Shown here in pieces: positions 32,839 through 45,053 of a stretch of 64,000 nt of DNA; positions within the stretch are counted from its first letter, which is position 1; every line of letters starts with the position of its first letter. The stretch comes from Branchiostoma floridae. Taxonomy: Eukaryota > Chordata > Leptocardii > Amphioxiformes > Branchiostomatidae. Location: assembly GCF_000003815.2 (NCBI RefSeq), contig NC_049997.1, positions 10,039,860-10,103,859 on the forward strand, in the 5' to 3' direction. Both the position numbers and the translations under genes were made by a program. The notes below the pieces were generated by a model that did not search any database, was not told the origin of the DNA, and saw nothing but the letters and a program-made list of their open reading frames with translations.

Positions 32839-32856
32839 TATTGTGTGCAACATTAC

Positions 32857-35800
32857 GCCTGCTGTCAACGACCTCGGCTGTACAGGAGTGCAGATGTTGA
32901 CATGTTGTGCAACAGTCAGGAAATGACAGATAGGAAAAAGCTTGCATTTTGCCTTCCAGCAATTTGAGCTATTTCCTTGCAGACTTCACAAGAATAAATA
33001 CTGTAGAATGTTAGATATTTATCATTCTCATGTTACTAATATTCATATTGTACAGAAAGTTTAGATCCTACTTGGTCTATATTTTTAGCAACTATTATGC
33101 AAATTATCCTTAAAACAATTTAAAAAGGAAGACAAAAGTTCTCTATGTTTGACAAAAAGGTTTTTATCTTCACAACCAGACAAGTACTAGTGTCTTGAGA
33201 GATGATTGAGTAGTATTTTGTCTTCAACACACTTTCTTTTTTTGGTTGCACTTTTGTTCTTCTTTGGTGGCGCTTTTGTTCCTCAAGAGAACCCTTGCAC
33301 AAAAGAGGGTAGAGAAAATAGACATCAATTTCTTCATGGCTTTGGGCGTGAAAGACCCCAGGTAAAACTACACCCTGGGAAAAATTGGTAAGAGAAGGTT
33401 TGGAAAGTCCAGAGGGAAGATTGAGAGGAAACAGCACATGTTACGGGTCATCCATTTTGTAAGACAACAGTCTTCAGTGGACTAGATCTGTCTCTGAGGG
33501 AAAAGCATTTAACGCCATGTCATGGGAATAAAGGTAAGGGATAAATCATGAGTGAAAGTGTGAGGAAGTGAGAGCACTCTTCTGCCTGTACTCTTGTGTC
33601 TGGTACCAAATGTTAAAGGAACCCAGGTCACTTATCAGAAGAGTTTTGGTGACCCATTGTGCTTGTCTGAAAAAACAAGCTGTAGTGAAGCCCTATACCT
33701 ATACTGCTAGCTACTTGAAAAAGCATCATGCTTTGCCTTAATTGAGGATGACTGCCTTTAAAACTTTACCTTATATATAAGTGTTTCACTGAAGGTACCC
33801 AGGAGACCCTGGGAGGAAATTTAATTAGTGATGCTTCCTTCTGGCAGATGCCAAGAAAGAAACTTTTTATACTCTAGTCTAGATACAGGTAGAGATTGAA
33901 GACAGAAATGATACCCTCTAGATCTACCTCTACCTTGTGAACACTTGTATATTCGTCAAAATCCCCACAATAATGTTCTGACTAGAATAATAATGTTCTG
34001 ACTACTGTTCTGTTCTTCTAATAATATCCATGTGCCAAGAAATTATTACTGACATGTGACCAGACCAAACCGACTTGACGAAACGTCCAACCCTTGCAAT
34101 ATAGAGAACAACGGACGCTAAACCGGTTAGTGAGTGAGTGAGTAAGTGTGTGATCATGCTGTTATATACTGTAATTACATCCTTTAGCATCTAGCCATGG
34201 CTTCCACAGTTCTGGGAACCCCCAGCCTCTTGCCCTGATGCTGTTAATCAGTTCAACACAAACTTGACCTTGAGACCTTTGAGAAGTGGATACTTTGGGA
34301 AAGTCTTGCCCACATGAGCTGTAACAACAGTGTGGGGCCAGTGGGAGTGACCAGCTCTGAAGGAGCTCCATTGTTTCACTGCTTGATTAGTAGGACAGAG
34401 GTGGAATTGGTTCTTATAGGGGATTCCTATGATGCCAACAACAAACCTGTTTTAGATGTAGTAAAAGCATTCTGTTGGGAAAAATGTAGGAAGTCGTTTC
34501 TAGACACTTTGTACCCTAGATATGCAGGATATTGCCTTATTAGCTGAGATTTTAACTGGTTTTGTTTGTTTAGCTAGGCATAGCTGGTATTTCCGGTAGG
34601 TTATGTACATGCCATCCTATTTAGTTTGCTGGGGCTGCCATACACAAGTACAAGTACTCGTTCCTTCATGAAAGCTGGGAAGAGGACAGCAAGAGGATGG
34701 TACCCAGACAAAGCAAGATTTTATTTTCAAACTCTACTAGTACCAATACTGCACTGGTAACTGTGACTGTTTCCATGACAATTGACAAATTCTGTGAAAA
34801 AAAGGTATCATTATAATCTCCATTCCTCAGTTTTGATAAAATATGAAGAAAAGTTTAGAGCAAAGATTATGCCAGACTTAGACTTATTCTACTCCACTGG
34901 AAGTGAATAATTTCTTTCACTCAATCCCCTTCGTAATTACTTATCGCCACCAAACAGACAGCGGATCAAGAGATTTGCAGGATTATCACAATTTTCTGCC
35001 TCTCTGGTTTGCAGGATTTATTGTGTTAATTATAAACCCACCAAGAGGTAAACATCAGCACTTTTCTGCTTGTTAAATAAAGAAGGGAGGAAAGTTGAAT
35101 CCTCTGTCATGCACTGCTTGTGATTTCTTCCATTTTTTATAACTATAAGTGAAAAAATGTAAATTTCTACACCAGAATAAGATCTAAAAAAGATTAATTC
35201 TGGATGGTTTAGAGTGACAGCCATCACTCTTCTTCAGCATCAGTATAATGAACATGCAGAACAATCGATAAAGGGAAAAATTTATTGAAATGTACATGTA
35301 CATCTATTGTACTGGAAATTTGACACAGCCAAAGGTATCGTTCTATGTTGAAAAAAATCAAGGTAAGGTGCTATGGTATATCCCTCTGTCTATGTAAATG
35401 AACGAACCCTTGTAGGTACGAGCATCCTGTAGAACGTTGCTTGCAATTTATAGATTTATAATTGCTGAAAGCTAATGATCTTGGCAGAAAACAGTAGACG
35501 ATCTCTTTATCACAGCAGCGCAGCTTGTTTCTCCTGGTACCCGGTAGATCGGAGATTCACACGGTCGATTTTGAGTGGGATGAAATCCGAGGTTGGTTGC
35601 GGATTTCAATCAAGAAAAATGACATCTGTTCGATCCACTAATTGATGTTCGTCCATCTGGTCTTCAGTGGATTATTTTTTAATTGCTTCGTCCTGAGCCT
35701 AAAACTGATCACTGGGAAATTGGTGGCCTAATTTTTTCAAGGGAGTTTATTTCTAGTACCATTGGAATAGTCCTGTACATACATGTACAGCACATCTATA

Positions 35801-36302
35801 TTTTGTAAGGAAATACGCATTTTACACTGTATGTAGAGGCAATTTGAGGTGAGAGAGAAGAAATTGTTTTGCAGATCTATGATTAGCTAAGTGACATAGA
35901 TATTCAATTCTTTCAAAACATTCTAAACTTTGTTTTGACTTTCTAGATATGTGCTTGTTTTTATAGAGTATTAGACATATTCACGATGCCAAGTACAATG
36001 TTCTAAATGGTGCAAAATGTTGATATCATTGTATTTTGGTTATTTAAAATATTGGTTAGTTCCCTGGGGTGGAATGCATTGTTTGATTTACTTAATGTTA
36101 TTTACCAAAATACCTTTAGTGTATTGGGAATTCCACATAATATAGAAAGCCTAGGGAATAGATATTGAGCATAATCCATTTAACATTTGCTACCTAATTT
36201 TGAAAAGACTCACTCAATAAGATAATGTCTTTACAAGGTCGCTGTAACCAAATAAGTAGGGTGTCTGGGAAATGTTTAGGGCTGTGTTGGGGGTATAAAC
36301 AA
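32857..36302. other. Unique AT-rich sequence
   Basis: No exon accepted. Near 34060-34145 a minus-strand run of CACTCACTCACT followed by a 60-codon ORF looks like a LINE-tail-type repeat but could not be tied to a second copy in this window. An inverted pair TGAAATCCG / CGGATTTCA lies near 35580-35610. Confidence 0.35.
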
Positions 36303-36779
36303 CATCGAATGGCTTAGTGGCTAGGCTAGTGGACATGAGATGGAGATGTTATGTTTTTGATTCCTAGCTAGATGTTATGTCCTTGGTAAAGGCTTTTAAC
36401 ATGTCTTTCCTCACTCCTCCAAGGTGTAGAATGGGTACCTGACTTTGGTTCAGGAGGTAAGAACTGTAGGAAGGAGAGGAATGAGCTGTACCTTCTATTA
36501 CCTTCCAAGAGGATCTGCATGCTCTTTTCCGTAAGGCGTAGGCAGCCTATTTTTATTTCTCGTAACTCGTAGCGAAGCGACCAAATTTAGCGTAATTGCC
36601 TTCCTTGATTTTGCGTAATATGTAGGGGGCTCTTTTGAATTCAGCCTAAATCGTTGTCGGGACCCTCCATGCAGACCCTCTTCTGAAACACAATGATTTA
36701 ACAACCCACTGCCTCTACCAGTCTCAAGTCAAAGGCCACAGGGTGAACGTGAAAATCATAATGTGCATTTTAGCTTCTA
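36303..36779 (+). mobile_element. tRNA-derived SINE with nested MITE
   Basis: TGGCTTAGTGG (36310-36320) fits a tRNA A box and TTTTGATTCC (about 36354-36363) a decayed B box about 40 bases later, as RNA polymerase III promoters require. The body has TCCTTGGTAAAGGC, ATGGGTACCTGACTTTGGTT and, after a nested MITE at 36511-36678, AACAACCCACTGCCTCTACC. I recall this body from an amphioxus tRNA-SINE family, which supports the organism guess. Confidence 0.75.
36511..36678 (+). mobile_element. GGGTCTGCATG MITE, copy 2, inside a SINE
   Basis: GGATCTGCATGCTCTTTTCC to CATGCAGACCC; lacks about 30 bp present in copy 1 (the second CGTAG block). It splits the SINE body, so it is younger than the SINE. Confidence 0.8.
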
Positions 36780-37940
36780 TTACTTTGTTCTTTCAATTTT
36801 TCATGATTATCATTCTGTACTCTATCAGACTTCTCTTTACCCAAGTCCTGATCATGTACCATAAAGACATAGATTTATCAGATTTGTTTAATTAACGAGA
36901 GTTATTTAATCAGGTCTGTCTCCAGTCTAGGATCTGTCCTTCTGTCCAAGGATGGGTCCTGCAGAGGGGGCTGGACAAAAATCTTCAAGACAGGAGACAG
37001 TCCAGTATTTGATATAATAGAATAAATTGAAGCTACTTTTAGAAGAAAAAAAAAATTGATGACATATCATCACTGTGTATTTCCTCACCTTGTTGCTGCC
37101 TGATTGAGTATCTAACCTTGTTGTCCTGTATTTATTACATCTATAACCCCATAGTCTCCCCTGTGATCTCCTGTCCCCCAATCTGTCTAACTGATGGAGC
37201 CAGCCTCGTTGACTGCTTCCCGATGAAGCGCTGCTATTGGTCAGTGCACAGGCTGGCCAAATGAATGTTTTCCTTTATCGTAAATTGGCTATTTCGTCAA
37301 AATGAACATGAGACAGTATTTCAGGATTAAATCCATCCATCGGATTTAGTTTGTCGTAGAGAGATTGCTGAAAGACGGAATTCCAAGCCAGGGAAGACTT
37401 TTTTCTTTCTTCCAATTCAACAGTCTGGAAACGCTGGCAATTTTCCAGATGCTGAGTCACAAATGGTGTCTTCAGTGGAGCCAGAAGTTTGTCTCTTAAA
37501 TGATTGTCTCGTTGTCTAATTCGTCTCAAATGTGTTGATGTGTCTCGCGTTCACAGCGCTTGAAAGGCGCCGAGAGCCGATGGCATAAGGCCAGTAAACA
37601 TATAACGTTATTTACTGTAATTTGCCTTCGTAGATGCTATCTAACCAGATGGCAAAGCTGGCCATGAATGTTGAAGAGGTTTTTTCGTAGCTGATCTGTA
37701 AGAAACATCAGCTTTAAAGGGAGCAGCCGCGTGCAGGCATTTGTCTCACTTGCCTGGTAAACACTGGCGGGTTGGCAATTTGTGGCGTTTTTATGCAGCG
37801 CCTGCTAGAATTAGATTGCTTTTTGAATAACTGGGCCTCTGGGCTGGAGTGGCGCTGAGAATAGGTCCCTTTTGTGAACTGTTCATCGCTGTGGCTTGGA
37901 GATATCTTGTTCTTGATTCGAAGACATTGCAGTGTTCGAT
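36780..37940 (+). promoter_or_regulatory. Repeat-free region upstream of the best gene candidate
   Basis: From about 37200 the sequence is repeat-free and richer in GC. It has CTATTGGTCAG near 37232 (inverted CCAAT box) and leads without an AT-rich break into the ATG at 37941. An 84-codon minus-strand ORF at 37275-37529 has no ATG and was not accepted. Promoter function is inferred. Confidence 0.3.
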
Positions 37941-38633
37941 ATGACTTCCTCTGGTGAGTTTTGTGAACTTTGTTTGCCTAGAAATATTTTACTTGAAATT
38001 TGACAAGCTAATTATGAAAAAGAGAAGGTGATAATGTCTGCTAGTCTGACTTGTAACATTGAATTTTTATTAGATATTCATATTGTGCTGCAGTTTGTTG
38101 TTGTCAAGCTGTTAAATTGATTGAAATAGTGTGGTAGCTCTATGTGTAATTCTAGTAGAAGTATGTTATTGGAAAAAGGGAAAAGTGAGCCAATCAGTTT
38201 AGTGAAAAGAGGAAAGTGGAAAATTGTGTTATCTTGAATTGATCTCTTTGAAGAAATTTTTTGCTCAGGAAAAACATTCTGTCTTTTCTATGTAAACCCT
38301 TACAATGATAAAGAGAATTTTTCTTGCATCCATTTAGGCATATTGAAAATGTATTAACAAACGTTAGATCAACATAGTGATACAGCGATTGTTTTTATGA
38401 CCTATGGATTTAGGTCATGGAGCCAATTTCTGAATTTCATGCATGTTGTTTAGATCAACGTGTTCTTGTGTTGCATGTTTTCCATAGCGTTATTCAGAAG
38501 GACGATATGTGTACCAGAGGATCAGGTCCGTTCCTTGTCACGTGATACGGCGTCGCGCGAAAGCCTCGCCGGGGAAAGCCTGGCGGAGCTTACCTACGAG
38601 GACTGGGTGTTCTTCCAGTGTGTGCAAAGACAG
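37941..38633 (+). CDS. Unknown protein, N-terminal two exons (partial gene)
   Basis: Exon 1 (37941-37953) encodes MTSS plus one base and ends at a consensus donor GTGAGT. Exon 2 (38488-38633) follows a pyrimidine-rich stretch ending CCATAG and ends CAG|GTATTG. The phases agree: one base left by exon 1 completes GCG, and exon 2 ends in phase 0. The joined 53 residues start MTSSALFRRTICVPEDQV and end LTYEDWVFFQCVQRQ; the middle is rich in Ser, Glu and Arg, with R-S-L-S and R-R-T-I sites that basophilic kinases could use. An in-frame TGA at 37914 precedes the ATG, which has a purine at -3. Exon 2 is much richer in GC and CpG than its flanks, as coding exons often are. No domain is recognised; the rest lies downstream. 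Confidence 0.5.
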
Positions 38634-39160
38634 GTATTGTCTTACACTATCTGTACTGTTAATATTCCTTTTTGAACCATGCATCCCAACTATTCTCACC
38701 CTTTATGTTAAAGACGACATTGGCCAATATACATTTCACAAAGGAAGAGCTTCAAGACATTTTCTTTCTATGACCGGATAGCTGTATTACTCATCGAGCT
38801 CCTCTATATACAGAATGGATTGATCCAATTGTACAGATTTTGATCCAGGCAGCAGGCTATACCATTGTCATAGAGGGAGGTTTTGTCACATTTGTTGTAA
38901 CACTTTCCTTGGTGCTGAAATGCCATCCAACCACCTCCCACATCATTGGTATGCTGTGGATTGATTCTTGTGTGGCTTCATTATACTTATGCAAATGAGG
39001 GGCTTTTATGTTGAAGTGTTCTAATTGATGGGGGCTTATCAGTCATTTTCTGGGGTGGAATTTTAAAGGCGTGGAGCGAATTACGAAGTAGATGCGACGC
39101 AGCGTGGATTGAATAAAAAGGTAATGCTAATACATGATGATACAAGTCAAGCTACTGTTA
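38634..39160. other. Presumed intron, nothing recognised
   Basis: No further in-phase exon found here. Confidence 0.4.
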
Positions 39161-39368
39161 CTGTAATTCACTTTGTCTTCTCGGTACCAAACTTTCACGG
39201 TCTGAGAAAATTTAACTTGTTCTCGGAACTAAATGTTCACTGTCGCAGCAAGTGCACATAAAAAAAGGCTGTGAATTATTTATTATCAGTAATGATAAGT
39301 TCACGTTACAGTCGTCACTGTGAAAACCGTGAACATACCAGTACATTGAAAAAAATCAGGAATTACAG
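39161..39368. mobile_element. TA-flanked MITE, CTGTAATTC ends
   Basis: CTGTAATTCACTTTGTC to GGAATTACAG with TA on both sides. Inner words ACTTTCACGGTCTGAG and GTGAAAACCGTGAACAT pair. It is related to the CTGTAAATGC family by its ends and length (208 bp). Confidence 0.75.
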
Positions 39369-39815
39369 TACCTCAAGTATTACTGAAAGGATACAAAGTT
39401 TACTTATCAAATGATTGACACTTGAAAGGAAGGCTGTCTTCAGATTGGCTGTAGAAATGGTAGTAGTATAGTGGAAGTTATGGTTGCAACAATCAATAGT
39501 ATGTTTGTTTTTTAGCATAACGTATAAAGGGTATGACACTGTTTTGTGCAGTAACTATACAAACTACCTAAGAATGGACTGTAAGGTTTGATCCACTCGA
39601 CTGGGAAGGACAACAAGTATTTTCAAGAAGTGTGGTGGGTTCTTTAACATATATTGAGGTGTGATAAAAGATAACAATTTTGACAAAGACAACAATTTTA
39701 ACTAACTATCAGTTGAAGCCAACAGTCTATGTATTGCAGATTCAAGCAAGTACATATATCACAGCTAGTACATGAAGTATTTGTTCTGGTAAACAACATG
39801 GCCTTCCTCATAATA

Positions 39816-40022
39816 CTGTAAATGCAGAAATGTTCGCGGTGGATTAATGTAACGCGATAAATGTGGATTAATGTAACGCGAACTTAAAACGACCGCGAAC
39901 ATTTTTCTATTTTGGTATTAGATTGCAGTCTATGGTGTTACTGCGAACTTAAATCCACCGCGAAAAGTCCTTTTCCCCGCTACCGCGAAATTAAATCCTC
40001 GCGAACTTTAATGCATTTACAG
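39816..40022. mobile_element. TA-flanked MITE, CTGTAAATGC ends, copy 2
   Basis: CTGTAAATGCAGAAATGTTC to AATGCATTTACAG, TA flanks, with GCGGTGGATTAATG and CCACCGCGAAAAG interior. It carries a short internal duplication of GATTAATGTAACGCGA. Confidence 0.85.
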
Positions 40023-40157
40023 TACATGAATACAGATTCAGGTTCAAAGCTGAAACTCTGTATTCATACCAGGTTCTAGTCGCACTAATGAGAGCCTTGG
40101 GTTCAGTTGGGAAAATTTACGAGGGTACCAAAAAAACTACCAATTATCATGCTCAGT

Positions 40158-40754
40158 CAGGGCTCGAAATAGGTTTTTCTGCGTATCTGCACTGTTGTAG
40201 GTAACATTGAAATTTACCTTAATAACATTTTTGATCTTGTCATTACCTATATCCATTGTACAGGCAGGTTCTCCTAATTGATTCAGCACCAACTTGTCTT
40301 GTTTAAATTTATTTTTCTGTTATCCATTTTGTACTTATGTATGTAATGTCGTTTACTATTCTTGTTTTATGCGTATGTTTCTTGAGTAGAAGGCTTAACA
40401 TAAGCAATTTGTGCTTTCCGCCTCATACTCGCAAAATATATGTGAATAAATAAATAAAATAAAAAATTACCTGCAACAGACAAATTTTACCAGCACCACT
40501 CTGAATTTAGGAAGTATGGATCATACTAAAATTGTTCAGGAACCATTGCTATTTTATTCTTATATATACTTCATAGGTGGTAACGGTCAGTGCAGCTAAT
40601 AACAATCCACATACACCTACCTCACATGACATTTATGTATAAAACCCAGTACATGGACCAGTAAAGATTAGGTGCAGGTAGACACCAGAAATACCTGCAC
40701 AGCTCCAATTTTACCTGCACTAACCTGCATATGCAGGTGGTATTTGGAGCCCTG
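40158..40754. mobile_element. hAT-like MITE (CAGGGCTC ends) with inserted LINE tail
   Basis: CAGGGCTCGAAATAGG at the left and GTATTTGGAGCCCTG at the right. Words with ACCTGCA and TGCAGGT recur in its right half and GTTGTAGGTAA pairs with TTACCTGCAAC across an inserted segment of about 250 bp. Confidence 0.65.
40219..40467 (+). mobile_element. LINE 3' end-like insertion
   Basis: The segment runs through TTTAAATTTATTTTTCTGTT and ends TGTGAATAAATAAATAAAAT, a short-tandem tail typical of CR1/L2-type LINE 3' ends. It interrupts the paired arms of the host MITE. The exact family is unknown. Confidence 0.4.
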
Positions 40755-43366
40755 TTAGTACTCTCGGAGCAGTCTGCATCACATGTTGTGTGTAATTCAG
40801 GTCTGGAGCAAGGAGAGTCAAGGGAGCGTAAATGGTGAAATTTTGTAGAAAGCACCTGGTGCAGATAACAAGATAAGATCATTGTAGGAATGAATTATGA
40901 TGATGAGGATGTCATAAAAACATATGGATGTTTGAATTAATGTTGACATTCGTGTTGGAAAAAGACAAGATTGTGTTTTTTTCAGGTCTATATGAGTCTA
41001 CACTTTTTTTACCCAATGGTATCCAGTTTTATTCTGACATTCATTTAAAAAAGATAGTCTAGTCAGCGTCTGTGAATGAATACTGTAATGCCTCTTTTTA
41101 GCGGGGATTTGGTTTTATAGTTTGTAAAAAATCAACATTTACATTTAGTGTTTTTACTCCTTCTTTAATAACTTTTGGAACTTACGGTACTATGACTCGT
41201 CTGAGTCAGTGGTCTGCCAGCAGATTCTAGGAAACAGTGCAGTACTAATTGCGTTTAAAAGTGCGACTTTGACTTTGAGGCCAAACTTGTGAGTCATGTA
41301 TGGAAAAGCAGCCAGATGGCTTCAGGCACAAATCATACTTAAGGCTAATTTTGACATTGACTACAATTTCTGAGGACTGACTTTTGTGCATGATTCCTTG
41401 TAATGCCTTTTGCAGTTGAATTTGAACTTGAAGGTGGCACTTGGCAGGAAGCAGAGTGGACAGAACCAATGCTAACCGTGTTTGGAGACCCGAAGGCATC
41501 CAAGTTCTCAGTCCTGTTCTCATCATCAATAATGTAATGGTTGCAGATGGCATTTCAGAAAAGTTGTTGCTGATAATTTTTCCCATTGACACAATCTTGG
41601 TCCCCTATGTTGTCTTATTGATAAACAGAAAAATAGATGGATCATTTATTTTTGAGATGTATATTACCTTTTTTCTGCCCACCTCCCCTCACACTGGTGA
41701 CAAACATAACATTTATCTTTACTTACCCCCAAACCTGGGTGGTCTCAGCCCCTCCCCTCCTGACAGCAGTGCAGATGAAAAGATCTCATGTTGGAACCTT
41801 CCACAGGAAACCCTCTTCCTTCTTCTGTCTAAAGATGTTTGTTATTTTGTTGTCAGTATCCATGTGATTTCATTTAGTTTTTTTACACTTTGTCTCTTTG
41901 TTTGATATTGTACAGGAGAGTTAGTATTCTTAGTAGTAGCATGTTTGTGAATAGTAGCAGCAAAATTATGAGTGTAGGTGCCAAGGGGTTAAGGACATGG
42001 AATTATGTAAAACACCTAAGGCATTCTTATCACAAAAAATAACATTGCTGTTGTTTTGTCTTTGGTTATGTTAGGATCACATATCCTTGTCTGTGAAACA
42101 GTGTCAGAAATGATTGGAAATGAAGTGTCTTTACTTCAAAGTGTTTTTACACAAAGTGGTGATAGTGATGTTTTTTTCTAGGGACTTGTTTATGTCCAGT
42201 AAGCGTCAGTTTATTTTGGTAACTTCCTCATAATTCATTTTTAAGGCAGTCTCTATAATCAGAGGGGTGCAATATTTATGTGAAGTTGTCATATGTTTAT
42301 TTGTTTGTTGAATGTTTGACATGGAAATGGAGTTGCTAGATATAGAGATAATAGACATCAGTGCACCCAATTCAGGAGCCACAACACACAGTGGCTCATG
42401 CATGAAATAGAACTGTTTGTCACTATTCATGGCAGTATGACCGTTCTCATAAGATTCAAGCCATAATGAAATGATGGAAAGGTGCCGAACAGCTATTAAG
42501 TCTTCTTTCATAACAAAGAAATACGTACATCTTCCGACTCCTTACAGTCAAGAACGTTTGAATGTATTTGCAACACCCTTGGACATCTAATTGTTCCCTC
42601 AAAAATTAGTGCGAAAGCTTGATCTTTTCAGCACCACCTCTTTCCAATCATAGGCCTGGTAATGTTACCGATGGAAAGAAGTTTATCTTCAGTTCACAAC
42701 ATCTATATCTTGTACAAACAGTGGATAATGAGAATGTTCAGGTATCCCACCCATGGCTACCTGTTTCCTGTGTGACTGTGTACCCCAGGGGTTTGTATTT
42801 GACCCTAAATAAACAGCAGAGGCAGTGAAAGCTGTCACAGCTTGTTCAAGTGGAACTAATCCGACTTTAACTGTTTTAGTCTGAGTTTAAAACCTGGTGA
42901 AAGAAGGGAAAGGAACATTCACTTTGGCTACTCCTATCAGCTACTTGTTTCTCAAACAATTCTTAAATAAAAAGGTATATGTTAATGGCACTTACTTATA
43001 ATGGTAGCATACCTAGATGCCTACAGTTCTTGACAGTAATTCTAAGGGCTTTTTTAAATGTCGCGTCAATGCCAGTAAAAGGCACCCTAAAGATTTTGGA
43101 TAGTTTGGTACAGTATTAGCCCATCAGAATAAGGCCATCCACCACAGTATGGTAGTGAGCTCTATTTTGTTTTTTCAAAGTTTTGGTCTATAGGTGTTGC
43201 CTTCAAAGCAAGCTTTTGGTAGGTCAAACACCAGCCTTTTTTGGCTAACTAATATTCTAGGTAAAAATGTAACGTCATTTCCAAGAGCCATTAAAATAAA
43301 TAGAGCAGAACTCCTTGCACAAGAGTGTGTGGAGGTACTGTCCTGAGAAATAATGGCAGTAGGGTA
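40755..43366. other. Unique sequence, one weak exon candidate
   Basis: At 41416-41537 an acceptor-like TGCCTTTTGCAG precedes a 40-codon open stretch (frame +2) ending in TAA, reading EFELEGGTWQEAEWTEP and on. It looks protein-like but its phase does not fit the 38633 donor, and a longer ORF overlaps it on each strand. Nothing else recognised. Confidence 0.25.
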
Positions 43367-43852
43367 CAGTCAAACCTGCCCAAGATGACCACCCGGGGTA
43401 CCGGGAAAAAGCGGTCGATTTGGACAGGTGGTCGCTGGGAAGAGTGTTGACTCAAAACATGCCCGATGCAAAGTATAAATGGTTTCCGTTGTGTTTAATG
43501 GCAAATAGTAATCACACTGCACGCACGCAAAGAAGCAAAGGTCTTTAATGTCAAATACAACACGCACACTGTAAACTGTAAATTTAACCCCAAAATCCGA
43601 CGCAAACTGGCCAATTTCGGCACAAAATCGCGCTAGTTATCATAAAAAATCGATGAAAACCTCAATTTTGAAAATGATGCGGTCGTTATGGGTCCCAATT
43701 TGGGCCGGTCGCGGTCGCGTTGGCCAGGTGGTCGTTGAGAAAAGGTCGCTTAATGCTTAAGTCAATGGGAAAATAGATCGGGACCGAGAAAAAGCGGTCG
43801 AAATGGCCAGGTGGTCGCTGAGAAGAGGTGGTCGCTCGGGCAGGTTTGACTG
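43367..43852. mobile_element. TA-flanked MITE, CAGTCAAACCTG ends, copy 1 (long form)
   Basis: CAGTCAAACCTGCCCAAGA to GGGCAGGTTTGACTG with TA on both sides, 486 bp. GTGGTCGCT and GCGGTCGA words recur near both ends. TA duplication and CAGT start suit Tc1/mariner. Confidence 0.9.
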
Positions 43853-44123
43853 TACTTTGAATTAGAACAGACCACAGTACTGTGATGGGGCAAATAAGGT
43901 AAATCTAAAAGTAAACCAGTCATCCTTAAATTGTGGTGAAGCATAGACAAGTAGCAAAATCTGTAAATTTGTTTTGTACCATCTACTTGTACAGCAGTCT
44001 TTGCTGTGAATATTTTTTGGTAGTTTGTCTCATATTCAAACCTCGACAAAAGATGAAAATGGAGGATTCAGCTCATTTAAAAAAATTAATCACAAAACAT
44101 TTTACAACTACATTATACAGTAT
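43853..44123. other. Spacer between two MITEs
   Basis: Nothing recognised. Confidence 0.4.
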
Positions 44124-44463
44124 CAGGGCTCTAGCCAGCGTCCGTTTTTCCGTCAATTGACGGAAATGTGCTGCGTCTGACGGAAAAATTTTAAAACCAA
44201 TCCGTCAACCTTGACGGACAAAAATCCTTGGTGGAAGCTACAGGCGGCTTGGGGACGCTGTCCACGGCCGTAAAAGCCACACACTGTTTGTTTTGCTATT
44301 GTTATGATTGTTGACAATGTGTGTCGGCGCCCTTTCGCATACGATAATCTCATTAAAACCCGTTTTTCAAGGTCTCAGTTCAGTCCTTCTAATGAATTTT
44401 CGCGGTTTTTGCGACGATTGTAATTGGCTGACGGAAAAATATTTCGAGCTGGCTAAAGCCCTG
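44124..44463. mobile_element. hAT MITE (CAGGGCT-TAGCCAGC), copy 2, inverted
   Basis: CAGGGCTCTAGCCAGC to GCTGGCTAAAGCCCTG, in the opposite orientation to 28832-29174, with perfect 8-bp duplications TACAGTAT at 44116-44123 and 44464-44471. Confidence 0.92.
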
Positions 44464-44682
44464 TACAGTATATACATGTACAGAATGTATGAAAGAAGGT
44501 AAACCAACTTGATCGATGTTTTGGATAGCTGTAGTTGCCCCAATTTGCTGAACCGGTTTACGACCAATTTCCAATGTCCTGATGCAATGCTGTACCTAAT
44601 GTAGAAGTCCATCCCAAGTCCATCGATCCTCCCAAGAACACCCATAAAACTGGCATCCACATTTATTTCTCCATGAGGCCAA
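44464..44682. other. Spacer between two MITEs
   Basis: Nothing recognised beyond the target duplication. Confidence 0.4.
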
Positions 44683-45053
44683 ACCAATTTTATTTGTTGT
44701 TTCTCCGATTTTTTTCAGAAAAAAATTGGGTCGGTCGGTCGGAAAGAACAACAACAAAACTCTCCTACCCCCCAAAAAAAGTTGGTGGTAGGAGAGATTG
44801 GACAAGAAAACCTAATCTTTCAACATTAAAGGGTTCCCTGTTAGCAAAGTCCAAAGTTTGAAGAAAAATGATAAAGGTACCATCCAAAATAGGCACGTAC
44901 AGCTACTGGAATTTGAGGCCCATAGTTAATTTGAGAAAGGAGAGGCAGTGAAATTTTGTCCACACAATGTGAGGTCATCGATGAAAAAATTTTTTTGTTG
45001 TCAAATCGGAAAAATAGGGTCGGGAAATCCAACAAACAACAAATAAAATTGGT
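44683..45053. mobile_element. MITE with ACCAATTTTATTTGTTG ends
   Basis: ACCAATTTTATTTGTTGTTT at the left pairs with AACAACAAATAAAATTGGT at the right. Inner TCCGATTTTTTTCAG and CGGAAAAATAGGGTCGG words also pair with GGGTCGGTCGG-side sequence. No ORF; no clear target duplication. Confidence 0.8.

Noticed and set aside
37275-37529. 84-codon minus-strand ORF with protein-like composition
   Set aside because: No ATG start and it faces away from the accepted gene candidate; may simply be conserved non-coding sequence.
41441-41905. 154-codon plus-strand ORF
   Set aside because: Low-complexity, hydrophobic AT-driven end and no domain; no splice or promoter context.
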